Source: Desulfatiglans sp. (GTDB lineage Bacteria > Desulfobacterota > DSM-4660 > Desulfatiglandales > HGW-15). Taken from it: 64,000 bases of DNA. Positions 35,890 to 45,468 of the stretch are shown piece after piece. Where the stretch lies: contig JAAZBV010000034.1 of the NCBI GenBank assembly GCA_012513605.1, positions 45,542-109,541 on the forward strand, read 5' to 3'. The translations under genes were made by a program, and so were the position numbers. Numbering within the stretch: position 1 is the first letter of the stretch; each line of letters opens with the position of its first letter. The notes under the pieces are model-generated. The model was given only the letters and a program-made list of their open reading frames with translations. It was not told the DNA's origin and made no database searches.

Positions 35890-36477
35890 ATGGATGTATC
35901 ATTTATAAAAAGCGCCTTTGAAAAGGGCCATTATCCGCCACCTGAAAGGCCTGAGATCGCATTTGCCGGAAAATCAAATGTAGGCAAGTCCTCGCTTATT
36001 AATGTCCTTGTTAACAGGAACAAACTCGCCAGAACAAGCTCTACTCCGGGAAGGACGCAGGCCCTCAATTTTTTTAATATTGGCAACAACCTCTGTTTTG
36101 TTGACCTGCCCGGTTACGGTTTTGCAAAGGTGCCACTTAATATAAAGGCATCATGGGGCAGGATGGTTGAAACATACCTTGAGAGCCGTGAAAACCTCAA
36201 GGCGGTTATTGTGATCATGGATATAAGGCGTGAACTGTCAGAGGATGACACTAACCTCATAAACTGGCTTACTGAATATAGAAGGGGCGTTATCCCGGTT
36301 TTAACCAAGGTGGATAAGCTTAACCGCAAAGAGAGGGATACAAGGACAAGGATACTTGAAGGGTCTCTCTCAGCGTTGAATATTGATAAACCCATACTCT
36401 TCTCCGCACAGACACGTGAGGGAAGAGATGAGATATGGAAAAGGATAGAGGGTATTTTAACCTCAAATGAACGCTAA
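35890..36477 (+). CDS. engB: Ribosome-assembly GTPase EngB/YsxC
   Basis: The 195-residue GTPase has G1 GKSNVGKSSL, G2 TSSTPGRTQ, G3 DLPGYG, G4 TKVDK and G5 FSAQT. It acts late in assembly of the 50S subunit and is usually essential. The ATG directly follows the aminotransferase stop (TAGATG), so translation is coupled. Confidence 0.95.
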   Translation: MDVSFIKSAFEKGHYPPPERPEIAFAGKSNVGKSSLINVLVNRNKLARTSSTPGRTQALNFFNIGNNLCFVDLPGYGFAKVPLNIKASWGRMVETYLESRENLKAVIVIMDIRRELSEDDTNLINWLTEYRRGVIPVLTKVDKLNRKERDTRTRILEGSLSALNIDKPILFSAQTREGRDEIWKRIEGILTSNER

Positions 36478-36576
36478 TTATTTTTGTTAAAACGAATCTT
36501 TTCCATCCCAGTTTGCCAGAGCCAGAATTTATCAGGATTCATAGAGATAAACGAGTGGCCTATTGAATAAAACTCA

Positions 36577-37572
36577 TCAGCCTCCTATACTTGACATCTG
36601 CCTTGTACAGCTCCTCTGCCCCTGGTTTTTAAGGTTATGCTTTTCAGGTTTTTCATGGATTGCCTTTTCTATAAGAGCAAGTATCTCCTCATCGCTCTTC
36701 CCTTCTCTTAACAGGGGCATTGCATCTATCTCGGTCTCTGAAAAGAGGCAGCTTCTCAAATGGCCGTCTGCAGTGAGCCTCAGACGGTTACATACAGCGC
36801 AGAAGTGGTTGCTTAAGGCTCCTATAAGCCCTATCTCACCCTTTGCATTTTCTATTTTATACCGCTGTGCAGGGCCGTCCAGGCTGTTTCTTCTTTCTAT
36901 GGATACAAGAGGGCCGACATTCTGGAGCCTCTCGTATATCTCTAGTATTGAGAGGAATTTTTCAGAGTTCCAGTTGTTGCCCCCTATGGGCATGTGCTCT
37001 ATAAACCTGATGTGGTAAGGCTTTTCAAGGGTAAGCCTGCCAAAATCCTCTATCTCATCATCATTAACACCCTTTATGGCAACAACATTCAGCTTTATGG
37101 GTGAAAAGCCGAGCCTTTCCGCCATCTGGATACCTTCCCATACCTGGTGAAAATAATCACGGCCTGTTATCCTTTTAAACTTTTCAGGCTTGAGTGAATC
37201 AAGGCTTATATTGAGCCTGGTTACGCCGCATGCCTTGATCTCGGCAGCATATTGTTTTAAGAGCACGCCGTTGGTGGTGATAGATATCTCTTCAAGGTCC
37301 TTTATTTTACTCATGTCTTTTAAAAAATCAGTAAAGCCCTTACGGACAAGTGGTTCTCCACCTGTAAGCCTCACCTTGCGGATGCCCCTGTAGGTGGCAA
37401 GCCGAACAATCCTTAATATCTCTTCATAAGAAAGGATATTTTCATGTGGTAAGAATTCAATACCCTCTTCGGGCATGCAGTACATACATCTGAGATTGCA
37501 CCGGTCTGTAATGGAAAGTCTGAGGTAGTTTATTTTCCGGTTGTTGCTGTCAACCATCATTATTTTATTCAT
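36577..37572 (-). CDS. moaA: GTP 3',8-cyclase MoaA (molybdenum cofactor)
   Basis: The 331-residue radical SAM enzyme has the N-terminal cluster Cys25, Cys29, Cys32 (RCNLRCMYC) and the C-terminal cluster Cys258, Cys261, Cys275. It ends in the double glycine needed for activity. TGGEPLVR binds SAM. It performs the first step of molybdopterin synthesis. It is last in a leftward group with the YhaM-like and aldolase-like genes; no other moa gene is in view. Confidence 0.95.
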   Translation of the reverse strand: MNKIMMVDSNNRKINYLRLSITDRCNLRCMYCMPEEGIEFLPHENILSYEEILRIVRLATYRGIRKVRLTGGEPLVRKGFTDFLKDMSKIKDLEEISITTNGVLLKQYAAEIKACGVTRLNISLDSLKPEKFKRITGRDYFHQVWEGIQMAERLGFSPIKLNVVAIKGVNDDEIEDFGRLTLEKPYHIRFIEHMPIGGNNWNSEKFLSILEIYERLQNVGPLVSIERRNSLDGPAQRYKIENAKGEIGLIGALSNHFCAVCNRLRLTADGHLRSCLFSETEIDAMPLLREGKSDEEILALIEKAIHEKPEKHNLKNQGQRSCTRQMSSIGG

Positions 37573-37601
37573 AAAATCTTTAAAACCTGTAAATTACAAT
37601 T

Positions 37602-38639
37602 TTAAAATAATGTCCCCTGCCTGCCAACATGCGGTGGCTGAGGCGCTGATTCATCCGCTGGCGGCTTTATCCTCTCCTTCAGGAGATACCGCTCAAACAT
37701 CCTGTTAAACTCTGTCCATGACCCCTCGGTCTTGTCCTTTGCAATGATCCTTGCTATGCCGTTAATCTTTGCGTCAAGGTCATCTACAAAATGCAGGACA
37801 AAGGCCTCTACAAATTTGGGTTTTTTGGGTGAGCCAAACTCATACTCACCATGGTGGCTCAATATCATGTGCTTGAGGTAAAGTGCGGTCTCAGCCGGGA
37901 ATCTTTTTAACATTGCCAGCTTTTCCTCAAGCATTAGTACTCCCATGACGAGGTGGCCAAGGAGTCTCCCCTCATCAGAATAATCCACCACCTTTTCAAA
38001 GGTAAATTCCCGGATCTTACCTATGTCATGGAGGAATGCCCCTGTTATAAGCAGGTCTGAGTCCAGCTCAGGATACTCCATGCATACCTGTTTAACCATA
38101 CGGCACACCGAGAGTGTATGCTCAAGCAGCCCACCGATATAACTGTGATGGAAATTCTTGGCAGCAGGGGCCTCTCTGAACCTTGTTATAAAAATGTGAT
38201 CAGAGAGGAATGAGTTTATCAGATCCCTCATGTCAGGGTTTTTTATACCCCGGACGATCACCTTAAGCTCCTTGATCATGCCAAGTGGGTCATTGGGTGT
38301 GGCCTCAAGAAAGATGGAAGGGTCATCACATTTGGCTGGAGTCAGCCCTGTTAATGTGAGCTGCACCTGGTTTCTGTATAACACCGCCTTGCCTGAAACA
38401 GCAATAGCGTCTCCCTCCCTGAAAAGGGCAGAAAACGCCTCTGCGTTATCCCATACCCTGGCCTCTATATCACCTGTTTTATCAGAGAGGGTCAGGCTTA
38501 AAAATGTTGAACCTGTCTTGGCCTGACCCGCCTTTTTTACCCTGACCATGTAGATATCATTTACAGGGGTATTCTCTTTAATATCCTGAACCCAGAGGTG
38601 ATCATCTATTGGGGTCACCTGCTTTTCCTCATTAGTCAT
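37602..38639 (-). CDS. HD-domain 3'-5' exoribonuclease, YhaM-like
   Basis: The 345-residue protein has an OB-fold at about 20-95 (FLSLTLSDKTGDIEARVWD) and an HD phosphohydrolase domain at about 155-310 (GGLLEHTLSVCRMV ... FLHDIGKI, with H and HD as metal ligands, and HMILSHHGEYEFG). YhaM-type proteins degrade RNA or DNA from the 3' end. I chose the ATG at 38639, which overlaps the aldolase stop by eight bases. It ends 29 bases before moaA. Confidence 0.86.
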   Translation of the reverse strand: MTNEEKQVTPIDDHLWVQDIKENTPVNDIYMVRVKKAGQAKTGSTFLSLTLSDKTGDIEARVWDNAEAFSALFREGDAIAVSGKAVLYRNQVQLTLTGLTPAKCDDPSIFLEATPNDPLGMIKELKVIVRGIKNPDMRDLINSFLSDHIFITRFREAPAAKNFHHSYIGGLLEHTLSVCRMVKQVCMEYPELDSDLLITGAFLHDIGKIREFTFEKVVDYSDEGRLLGHLVMGVLMLEEKLAMLKRFPAETALYLKHMILSHHGEYEFGSPKKPKFVEAFVLHFVDDLDAKINGIARIIAKDKTEGSWTEFNRMFERYLLKERIKPPADESAPQPPHVGRQGTLF

Positions 38640-39915
38640 CAAAATTTCCCTCAGGGCCTTTGGATGAGGAGATTTCTGCTGCACGCCTCCTGATCTTTTC
38701 CTCTGTCCATTCAGCAGGGTTTTCTATGGGTTTTGCCTTTGGCCCCAGGTCGTATGACCCGGCCTTTATAATGGCATCTATTGCAAGGGGCGCTGTATCC
38801 TTTGCGTTAAAGACATTTACCAGAAGATCATATACAAATGCCTCAACGCCCTTTGCCATTCTCTCCCTGTACTCCTTTGCCTGGCCAAGTATCTTGTTTT
38901 CAAATGGGAGATTCAACTTTTTATAGTCCCCGGCCTTTAACGACTTGGACTTTGCATATTCAACCATCTCATTCCAGAGTTCCTTGGACAGGCCCTCTGT
39001 AGGTACCTTCACGAACTCCCTGTTTTCATCCAGAAAGGCATTCCCATATTCATTTACTTTTACGCCCCATGATATCATCTGGAGGGCAGTGGCAACATTT
39101 GCCTTTGTGGTTGCGGTTTCAGCCGCTATTTTCCTGAGCCTGTCAGAGTTATTGCCTGATGTGCCGTGCTGCGCCCCTGATATTTTATATGGAGCAAGCG
39201 CCTTGTGGATATCGGCTGTTAAACCCACCTGTATACCCGCATCGCTTGCCTCTATGCCGTGTGTTGTGCCGTTATTAAGAGCAATCCAGTCAGGTGAAAT
39301 CCCGTGTGCGTTCAGCCCCTGGATAAGAAACCTTGCCTCGGAAACAGTTGAAAGCCCCTCCTTGCCCTTGATCTCACCCACCTCTGTCTCATAACCGGCC
39401 CATCCGGGGATATATGGGTTAAGGATAATATTTGCCAGCAGATTTTCATCATCGGGCATATGGGATGCATCAATGGCTATGGATGTCATACCAGCGTCAA
39501 ACATGCTTGGTATCTCTGTCTTTGCGATCTCTACGTCCTTGGCCGATTTTATCCCGTAATGGTCTGCATGGATGGCTACAGGTATCGTAATATTAAGTTC
39601 ATTACATATATCATCCACAAACCTGGCCAGGTTCCAGAAGGTTACGGCGCAATATGAGCTTGAGCCGCCTTCAGACTTTGCAATCTCAATGATGACCGCA
39701 GCATTTGCCTTCTGTGCAGCCATGAGGGTGCCGACTATTACAGGAAGGCTCCTTCCATTTGCCGCTATGGTCATTGCCTTACCCTTTGCTATTAAGGCCC
39801 TGTCTATCACCTTTCCGCTAACAATAAGGGCCCTTGAGTTTGGGAATAATTTTATTATGTTTGGGGGCCTGCCTATCTCCAATGCCTTTTCAAAGGCCTT
39901 GCTCTGATCAGCCAT
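38632..39915 (-). CDS. Class II fructose-bisphosphate aldolase-like protein
   Basis: The 427-residue protein is longer than usual class II aldolases (about 300-350). VAIHADHYG carries the metal-binding HxDH-type motif, TSIAIDASHMPDDEN follows, and GAQHGTSGN lies where the second metal-binding His and phosphate loop sit. The usual VEGEIG is ETEVGEIKG. It may cleave fructose bisphosphate, or another ketose phosphate given the divergence and length. CGGAGG precedes the ATG. It heads a leftward group with the YhaM-like gene and moaA. Confidence 0.78.
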   Translation of the reverse strand: MADQSKAFEKALEIGRPPNIIKLFPNSRALIVSGKVIDRALIAKGKAMTIAANGRSLPVIVGTLMAAQKANAAVIIEIAKSEGGSSSYCAVTFWNLARFVDDICNELNITIPVAIHADHYGIKSAKDVEIAKTEIPSMFDAGMTSIAIDASHMPDDENLLANIILNPYIPGWAGYETEVGEIKGKEGLSTVSEARFLIQGLNAHGISPDWIALNNGTTHGIEASDAGIQVGLTADIHKALAPYKISGAQHGTSGNNSDRLRKIAAETATTKANVATALQMISWGVKVNEYGNAFLDENREFVKVPTEGLSKELWNEMVEYAKSKSLKAGDYKKLNLPFENKILGQAKEYRERMAKGVEAFVYDLLVNVFNAKDTAPLAIDAIIKAGSYDLGPKAKPIENPAEWTEEKIRRRAAEISSSKGPEGNFDD

Positions 39916-40022
39916 TATATCCTCCGTGTTTAGTTAATATTTGAATATTGTTGATAAATTTACTAAACCGCCATAAAACTGCATATTAATAAAAACGCGG
40001 GTAGAATATAATATTATGATAC

Positions 40023-40038
40023 CAATTGTCCACAATTG
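40023..40038. promoter_or_regulatory. Palindromic operator candidate upstream of the aldolase-like gene
   Basis: CAATTGT-CC-ACAATTG is a perfect 7-2-7 palindrome. On the minus strand TTGTGG inside it is followed, 16 bases on, by TATTAT, a plausible promoter for the leftward aldolase-like gene, so the site would cover the -35. The palindrome also borders the YhcH remnant. Confidence 0.45.
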
Positions 40039-40039
40039 A

Positions 40040-40303
40040 TTAATTAAGGAGAAATATATAGATATACAGCTGGTTATATCCGGAACAGATAATATGGGGT
40101 GGAAACCCTTGAAAAGATGTAAAAGCCCGGCATCAGGTTTTGACATGGATGAGGACATAGGCTTTTTCAATGATGAGCCGGATGCCTTTATCCCTGTAAG
40201 AGCGGGTTATTTTGTGATCTTTTTTCCAGAAGATAGCCATATGCCACTTATCGGTGATGGAGTGCTCCATAAGGTGGTAATAAAAATTGCGGTTGACGAG
40301 TAA
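40040..40303 (+). pseudogene. C-terminal remnant of a YhcH/YjgK/YiaL (DUF386) protein
   Basis: The frame after a TGA at 40037 reads KYIDIQLVISGTDNMGW, then FDMDEDIGFF and GYFVIFFPEDSHMPLIG and KVVIKIAVDE. This is the last 80 or so residues of the DUF386 cupin family, linked to sialic acid and sugar metabolism. The first half of the usual 150 residues is missing, and no start codon lies before the ATG at 40094. The conserved FPEDxHMP survives. Confidence 0.7.
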
Positions 40304-40328
40304 GGCGGTAACTTATTTCTTAAAAGTG

Positions 40329-40856
40329 TTATCCAGGGGTGATTTTTTGAGCCACAATTCCGGCAACCGCTTTTTCTTCTCCCATGATACCCTCATGGTA
40401 CCTGAGCACCCTGAACCCACTGAACAGCCCAAGGAGCTCATTATGGTTAAGAAGGTGGTCAGGATTCTTTGGTTTACCGAACTGTGCCTGATCAACAATA
40501 TAGGTCTCATAAACTATAACACCGTTTTTACGAAGGCCGTTTCTGATAAATGGGAATAGAGCCCTCTGGAGGTAATTGAAACAGATAATACAATCATAGG
40601 TATGGGCCTTGATAAAAGGGTCCTTTTCCAGGTCAATCAGGCGGGCGGTTATTCTTACACCTTTTTCTTTGGCCAGGGCATTCGCCATAGTGATAGCATC
40701 CTGTGAGTTATCTATCCCCTCAACATCAAAGCCCATCTGTGCCAGATACACGGAGTTTCTGCCCTCTCCCATTGCTATATCAAGCGCCTTTCCCTTTGGG
40801 AGCAGAAGGATATTTTCAACCAGGAATTCCGATGGTGTATTACTGTGGGTATGCAT
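40329..40856 (-). CDS. SAM-dependent methyltransferase, TehB-like
   Basis: The 175-residue class I methyltransferase has ALDIAMGEGRNSVYLAQMG (SAM loop), VEGIDNS (ribose-binding acid) and DCIICFNYLQRALFPFI. The composition resembles the TehB/tellurite-resistance group, which methylates small metalloid or thiol compounds; the substrate is not certain. It stands alone, tail to tail with the YhcH remnant. Confidence 0.82.
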   Translation of the reverse strand: MHTHSNTPSEFLVENILLLPKGKALDIAMGEGRNSVYLAQMGFDVEGIDNSQDAITMANALAKEKGVRITARLIDLEKDPFIKAHTYDCIICFNYLQRALFPFIRNGLRKNGVIVYETYIVDQAQFGKPKNPDHLLNHNELLGLFSGFRVLRYHEGIMGEEKAVAGIVAQKITPG

Positions 40857-40989
40857 TAGTCACCTCTTTTTTTTTGAAAGATAAAATGAAAAAACCTGTC
40901 TTTTCCACCCTCTCTCGACCTCTCCCATCCAGGGAGTGAGTTACAGTTGAACCTTTATAAAACGACATATGAGATATATCATTTTGATT

Positions 40990-41166
40990 AACCACGGAGG
41001 ACACGGAGAAATATTTTTATTATATTATCAATAAATAAATTTTGTTTTTCTTAGCGCCCTTTGCGTCTTTGCGGTTCAATTTTAGTCTGTCACTTCAACC
41101 ATACAAGGACACGGAGGTCACGGAGTTTTTTTAAGTTTTTCCCGTGCTCTCCGTGTACTCCGTGGT
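40990..41166. repeat. Composite ACCACGGAGG-type intergenic repeat
   Basis: The unit begins ACCACGGAGGACACGGAG (40991) and ends CTCCGTGTACTCCGTGGT (41166), arms that pair with one mismatch in about 19 bases. Between them are GCGCCCTTTGCGTCTTTGCGG and a third copy CACGGAGGTCACGGAG near 41110. Elements with these words are widely scattered in environmental bacterial genomes, from my memory. No reading frame is inside. Confidence 0.7.
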
Positions 41167-41215
41167 GAAAATCTTCACTATTGTATTTACGCCAATGCAT
41201 AGCAGTATTTACAAT

Positions 41216-42412
41216 TTATATTTTACTAAAATCAAACCCCTCATCAAGTATCTTATTTTTGAACTTTGAGACATCTGTCTTTGATGAAATCAGCCTTGTT
41301 ATTTTTGGAAAAACCTTTGTGTCACCCAGCATGATACACCCGATTATCCTGCCATCCTCCAATACTACCTTTTTATAGGAGTTATCATCCATCTTTATCT
41401 TTGATTCATATTTGTTATCCGCATCTATGTTGCCGCTTGAGGCAAGATCAATACCAACAACCTTGAGTGTGTTTGACATGGTTGTGCCGGTATAAACAAT
41501 ATCCTCACCTGCCATATTTGCGCCGGCAAGCTTACCCTGCTCCATTGCAGCAGGCCAGATGCCGTATGTGATGCCATTAAATTCCGTGCAGTCACCGGCC
41601 GCAAAAATATCCAGCCTGTTTGTACTCAGATGGCCGTTTATCTTTATACCTTTATCGTAGTCAAGACCAAGATGCTTTGCGAGCTCCATATTTGGCCTGA
41701 CACCGGCAGATATAATAACCATCTGTGCTGGTAGTGTTTCTCCGCCAGCAAGGCGTACAGCCTTTATTATTCCATTCCCCTCTATAGCCTCGGTCTTTGC
41801 ATCAAGCCTGAATGAAAGGCCCATCTTTTCCATAATCATTTGCAGCCTCTGTGCCCCCTCCATATCAAGCTGTCTTGGAAGGAGCCTTGGGGCAAATTCC
41901 ACAACCGTTACATTCTTCCCCATCTTTATCAAGGCATTGGCTGCCTCAAGGCCAAGGAGCCCTCCGCCGATAACAACCGCCTCTTTTACATTACGGCTAT
42001 ACTCCATGATCCTTTCTGCATCCCTGATGTCACGTATGGCAAAAACCCCTTTTATCTGAGCCCCGTTTATGGGCGGTATAAATGAATGGCTCCCGGTTGC
42101 AATAAGGAGCCTGTCATAGGGTATGGTTTCACCACTCTCTGTAAAAATATGCTTAATAACAGGATCAGCCCCTGTTACCCTTGTATCAAGCATAAGCCCT
42201 ATATTGTTATCCATGTACCATGAGCCCTTTTTTGCCATGAGCAGATCCTGCCCAATCTCCCCGCTTATATATTCATTCAGCCTGAGCCTGTAATAAAAGG
42301 GGAGAGCTTCATCTGTAACGATGGTAATATTACATGTTTTATCATATTTGCGGATATTCTCGGCAGCGGTAGTGCCTGCCACACCATTACCTATAATCAG
42401 ATATTGAGTCAT
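41216..42412 (-). CDS. FAD-dependent NAD(P)H oxidoreductase, NirB/rubredoxin reductase-like
   Basis: The 398-residue flavoprotein has an FAD Rossmann motif (IGNGVAGTTAAENI), an NAD(P)H motif (VVIGGGLLGLEAANAL, about 145-160) and FAAGDCTE near 275. The C-terminal domain (VVGIDLASSGNI ... GCIMLGDTKVFPKIT) is like that of nitrite reductase NirB's flavin part or rubredoxin reductases. It moves electrons from NAD(P)H to an unknown acceptor. The next gene leftwards lies 150 kb beyond nothing relevant here; upstream is the Lon-like protease, 22 bases away on the same strand. Confidence 0.85.
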   Translation of the reverse strand: MTQYLIIGNGVAGTTAAENIRKYDKTCNITIVTDEALPFYYRLRLNEYISGEIGQDLLMAKKGSWYMDNNIGLMLDTRVTGADPVIKHIFTESGETIPYDRLLIATGSHSFIPPINGAQIKGVFAIRDIRDAERIMEYSRNVKEAVVIGGGLLGLEAANALIKMGKNVTVVEFAPRLLPRQLDMEGAQRLQMIMEKMGLSFRLDAKTEAIEGNGIIKAVRLAGGETLPAQMVIISAGVRPNMELAKHLGLDYDKGIKINGHLSTNRLDIFAAGDCTEFNGITYGIWPAAMEQGKLAGANMAGEDIVYTGTTMSNTLKVVGIDLASSGNIDADNKYESKIKMDDNSYKKVVLEDGRIIGCIMLGDTKVFPKITRLISSKTDVSKFKNKILDEGFDFSKI

Positions 42413-42434
42413 GATATTCCTCTGGATTTTATTG

Positions 42435-44912
42435 TTATTTTTTCACTGACCCTTTTTTTGTTGTATTTTTCCTGCTTCCTTCTTCTTCCTTGCCGAATTT
42501 ATTCAGCCCCTCTGCAAGGTTCGCGAGTTTTTCATTAACGAGGTAATTTATCGTATCTTCAGGGTATGTCCCGTCAGCCCTTTTCTCTCCTGCGGGTTTA
42601 CCCGTAAGTATCTCGATCCCTTCATCTATGTTATTAACTGCATAGACATGAAATTTACCCTTTTTTACCGTCCCTATCACATCCTTCCTGAGCATAAGGT
42701 CTTTAAGATTTGTCTCAGGGATCATTACACCCTGTGTGCCGGTCAGACCTCTTTTGTTGCAGCAGTCAAAGAACCCTTCAATCTTCTGATTTACTCCCCC
42801 TATGGGCTGGATCTCACCCTTCTGGTTAACTGACCCGGTTACTGCAATATCCTGCCTGATGGCCACTCCTGCCAGGCTTGAAAGGATGGCATAAACCTCT
42901 GTTGACGATGCGCTGTCACCATCAACGCCCCCGTATGACTGCTCAAAGGCAATGCTGGCGCTTATTGTAAGGGGCTTATCCTGTGCATATTTTTCACGCA
43001 GGTACCCGCCAAGGATGAGCACCCCCTTGTTATGGGTGCTCCCTGACATGTCAGACTCCCTTTCTATATTGATTATGCCTGCCCTGCCCATGGATGTTGA
43101 GGCGGTGATTTTTGAGGGTTTCCCGAACATATAATCTCCGAGGCTATATACTGCAAGACCGTTTACCTGGCCTACCTTTGTGCCGTCAATATCTATCAGA
43201 AGCGTGCCACGGTCTATCTGCTCCTGTATCTTTTCCTCTATCATGTTTGTCCGGTTAATCCTTGCGTTTATGGCCTCTTCAACATGGCCTGCCAGGACTC
43301 TCTTCTTTTTATCCCTTCCTGCCCAGTAATCCGCCTCCCTTATGATGTCTGATATCACAGGAAAACCGGTTGATATCTTCTCCTGCCTGCCCGCCTCCCT
43401 TACTGCCTGTTCAACAAGGGCTGCAACTGCGCCCCTGTCAAAGGGTTTCAGCTTTTCTTCCTTTGTCTTCATTCGGATGAATTCAGCGAACTGCTGTATG
43501 GCCCTGTCATCCTTATCCATGACAGTATCAAACTCGGCCCTTACCTTGAATATCTTTGGGATATCTTCATCAAGGCTCATTAGAAGGTTATAGATGTAAC
43601 TGTCAGAGATCAGCACCACCTTTACCTCCATATCTATAGGCTCAGGCTTTATCCCTGTTGTTGTAAAGAAATAGAATGGGTCATATGTTTCTATCTGCAT
43701 GGATTTATTTTTGAGTGACCTTTTTAATGCTGGCCATACGCCTGGCTCCCTGGCAGCATCAAGCAGGTTAAGGACAAGAAAACCACCGTTTGCCTTTATT
43801 AAGGAGCCTGCCCTGATCCTGGAAAAGTCTGTGCGCCATATGCCGCTCCTGTCAACAACTCTCTCTATGCTCCCGAACAGGTTCTGGTATGAGGGGTTGT
43901 TCTCCACTATGACAGGCAGCCCCTTCCGGTCAGAGTTATCAACAAGCAGATTCACATAATATATATCAAAGGGGTTTCCCTTTGCGACCATGACAGGCAT
44001 GCCTTGATAAGTCTCCTGCTGGCCGCTCATGAATATCTGGAGATTCTCGCTCATATCCTCGACTATGCCGTTTAAAAAGGTCTCCACCTTTTTTGACTTG
44101 TAGCGGCCTTTAATGGATGAAACCAGTTCATTTGCCATGCTGAGAAAGAGCACCCTGTCCATCTCCTCTGTATTCTGCTGTATCTCCTTTTGAAGGTCCC
44201 TGAGTTCAATAAATATCTGCTCAATCTCACTGCGCAGGACAGCATATTTTTTCTTCATCTCCTCAAACTCTTCTTTTGGGAAACGGCCCTTCTCCACCAT
44301 CTGCTCCACCTGGTCAATATGTGTGGGCTGGCCATCAACAAGGGGAGCCACCTCCGGTCTCTTTACCTGCCCCATCTGGACATCAACAAGGGTGAACCCC
44401 TCATCCCTCACCTTTTTATCCAGCTCCTTGAAAAACCCCTTTCCCTTTCTTTCGTACTCCTCCATTATCTCTTTTTTTCTGTTTATATAATCCTGCCCCT
44501 CAAAAAGGCGGGGAACCTCCCTTTTAAGGGTCTCTATGAGGTTATGTATATCCTTTTTGTATCTTTTCCCCTGACCTGCCTTGAATTTTATAAGGACAGG
44601 TTCATCAGGGGTTTTAAAATTATTTACATAACAGAGATCATCAGGCACCCTCCCGCTTTTGTCCGATATCTCATGAAGTAATTTTTTTACTGTGGCGAGC
44701 CTGCCTGTGCCTGCTGGGCCTGTTACAAATATGTTGTACCCGGCATGGTTCATGCCTGCCCCAAACCTGAATGCATCAACCCCCCTCTTCTGGCCAATGA
44801 TTTCAGTTAATGGTTCAAGCTCATCAGTTGTTTCAAATGTAAGCTTCTTTAGATCAAGCGACCATCTCAGCGCTTCTGCCTTAACTTCCCTGTCTGCTTT
44901 CCTTACGGGCAT
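42435..44912 (-). CDS. ATP-dependent Lon-like protease (AAA_32/LonB type)
   Basis: The 825-residue protein has an N-terminal AAA module whose Walker A reads GPAGTGRL, with Arg for Lys, as often seen in this subgroup, a long coiled-coil insertion at about 130-270, and a C-terminal Lon protease domain. The catalytic pair is Ser667 (GVDGDSASS) and Lys710 (GGVNQKIEGF), 43 apart as in Lon. It degrades damaged or regulatory proteins in the cytosol. It neighbours hsp20, a chaperone gene, on the same strand. Confidence 0.9.
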   Translation of the reverse strand: MPVRKADREVKAEALRWSLDLKKLTFETTDELEPLTEIIGQKRGVDAFRFGAGMNHAGYNIFVTGPAGTGRLATVKKLLHEISDKSGRVPDDLCYVNNFKTPDEPVLIKFKAGQGKRYKKDIHNLIETLKREVPRLFEGQDYINRKKEIMEEYERKGKGFFKELDKKVRDEGFTLVDVQMGQVKRPEVAPLVDGQPTHIDQVEQMVEKGRFPKEEFEEMKKKYAVLRSEIEQIFIELRDLQKEIQQNTEEMDRVLFLSMANELVSSIKGRYKSKKVETFLNGIVEDMSENLQIFMSGQQETYQGMPVMVAKGNPFDIYYVNLLVDNSDRKGLPVIVENNPSYQNLFGSIERVVDRSGIWRTDFSRIRAGSLIKANGGFLVLNLLDAAREPGVWPALKRSLKNKSMQIETYDPFYFFTTTGIKPEPIDMEVKVVLISDSYIYNLLMSLDEDIPKIFKVRAEFDTVMDKDDRAIQQFAEFIRMKTKEEKLKPFDRGAVAALVEQAVREAGRQEKISTGFPVISDIIREADYWAGRDKKKRVLAGHVEEAINARINRTNMIEEKIQEQIDRGTLLIDIDGTKVGQVNGLAVYSLGDYMFGKPSKITASTSMGRAGIINIERESDMSGSTHNKGVLILGGYLREKYAQDKPLTISASIAFEQSYGGVDGDSASSTEVYAILSSLAGVAIRQDIAVTGSVNQKGEIQPIGGVNQKIEGFFDCCNKRGLTGTQGVMIPETNLKDLMLRKDVIGTVKKGKFHVYAVNNIDEGIEILTGKPAGEKRADGTYPEDTINYLVNEKLANLAEGLNKFGKEEEGSRKNTTKKGSVKK

Positions 44913-44950
44913 ATACCCTCCATTTTAACCTGCCTGAATATTAAAACCCT

Positions 44951-45397
44951 TTACCTGAGCCTTACCCTGACTCCCCTTTTTTCCTCTCCCGAATACATGG
45001 GCATAACAATCTGCAAAACATCATTATCATATGTGGCCCTTACCTTTGAAACACATATCCTCCTGTGGATAGGGATTGACCTTGAAAAGGCGCCAGACCT
45101 TTTTTCAACCACGTGATGCGATTCATTACTGTGCACTGTCTCCTCATTTACCCTGGTATCTATGGATATGAGATTACCTGTTATGGTTATTTCTATATTG
45201 TCAGGATCAATACCTGGCATATCGACCCTTAAGATAAGCTCATTATCTGTTTCAACCAGGTCATACTCCGGCCTTTTCAGCCTGACACCAGCGGATGAAA
45301 GATGTTGAAACTCAACAAGCATCCTTTCCACCATACTGTCCATATCCTTCTTAAGCCTGTTTATTTGCCTCTTTTTCCAGATCACAAGCTCCGGCAT
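44951..45397 (-). CDS. Small heat shock protein Hsp20
   Basis: The 148-residue protein has the alpha-crystallin domain at about 45-135 (YDLVETDNELILRVDMPGID ... GAFSRSIPI) and the C-terminal MPMYSGEE segment. It holds unfolded proteins. I chose the ATG at 45397 after GGAGGGTGATA; the frame opens at 45493. A protease gene lies 38 bases downstream, so the two may form a protein quality control pair. Confidence 0.9.
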   Translation of the reverse strand: MPELVIWKKRQINRLKKDMDSMVERMLVEFQHLSSAGVRLKRPEYDLVETDNELILRVDMPGIDPDNIEITITGNLISIDTRVNEETVHSNESHHVVEKRSGAFSRSIPIHRRICVSKVRATYDNDVLQIVMPMYSGEEKRGVRVRLR

Positions 45398-45468
45398 TAT
45401 CACCCTCCTTTTTATGCAGGGTTTACGGGTATCAGGATATGACCAAATAAAGGCCATACACCCATGTT

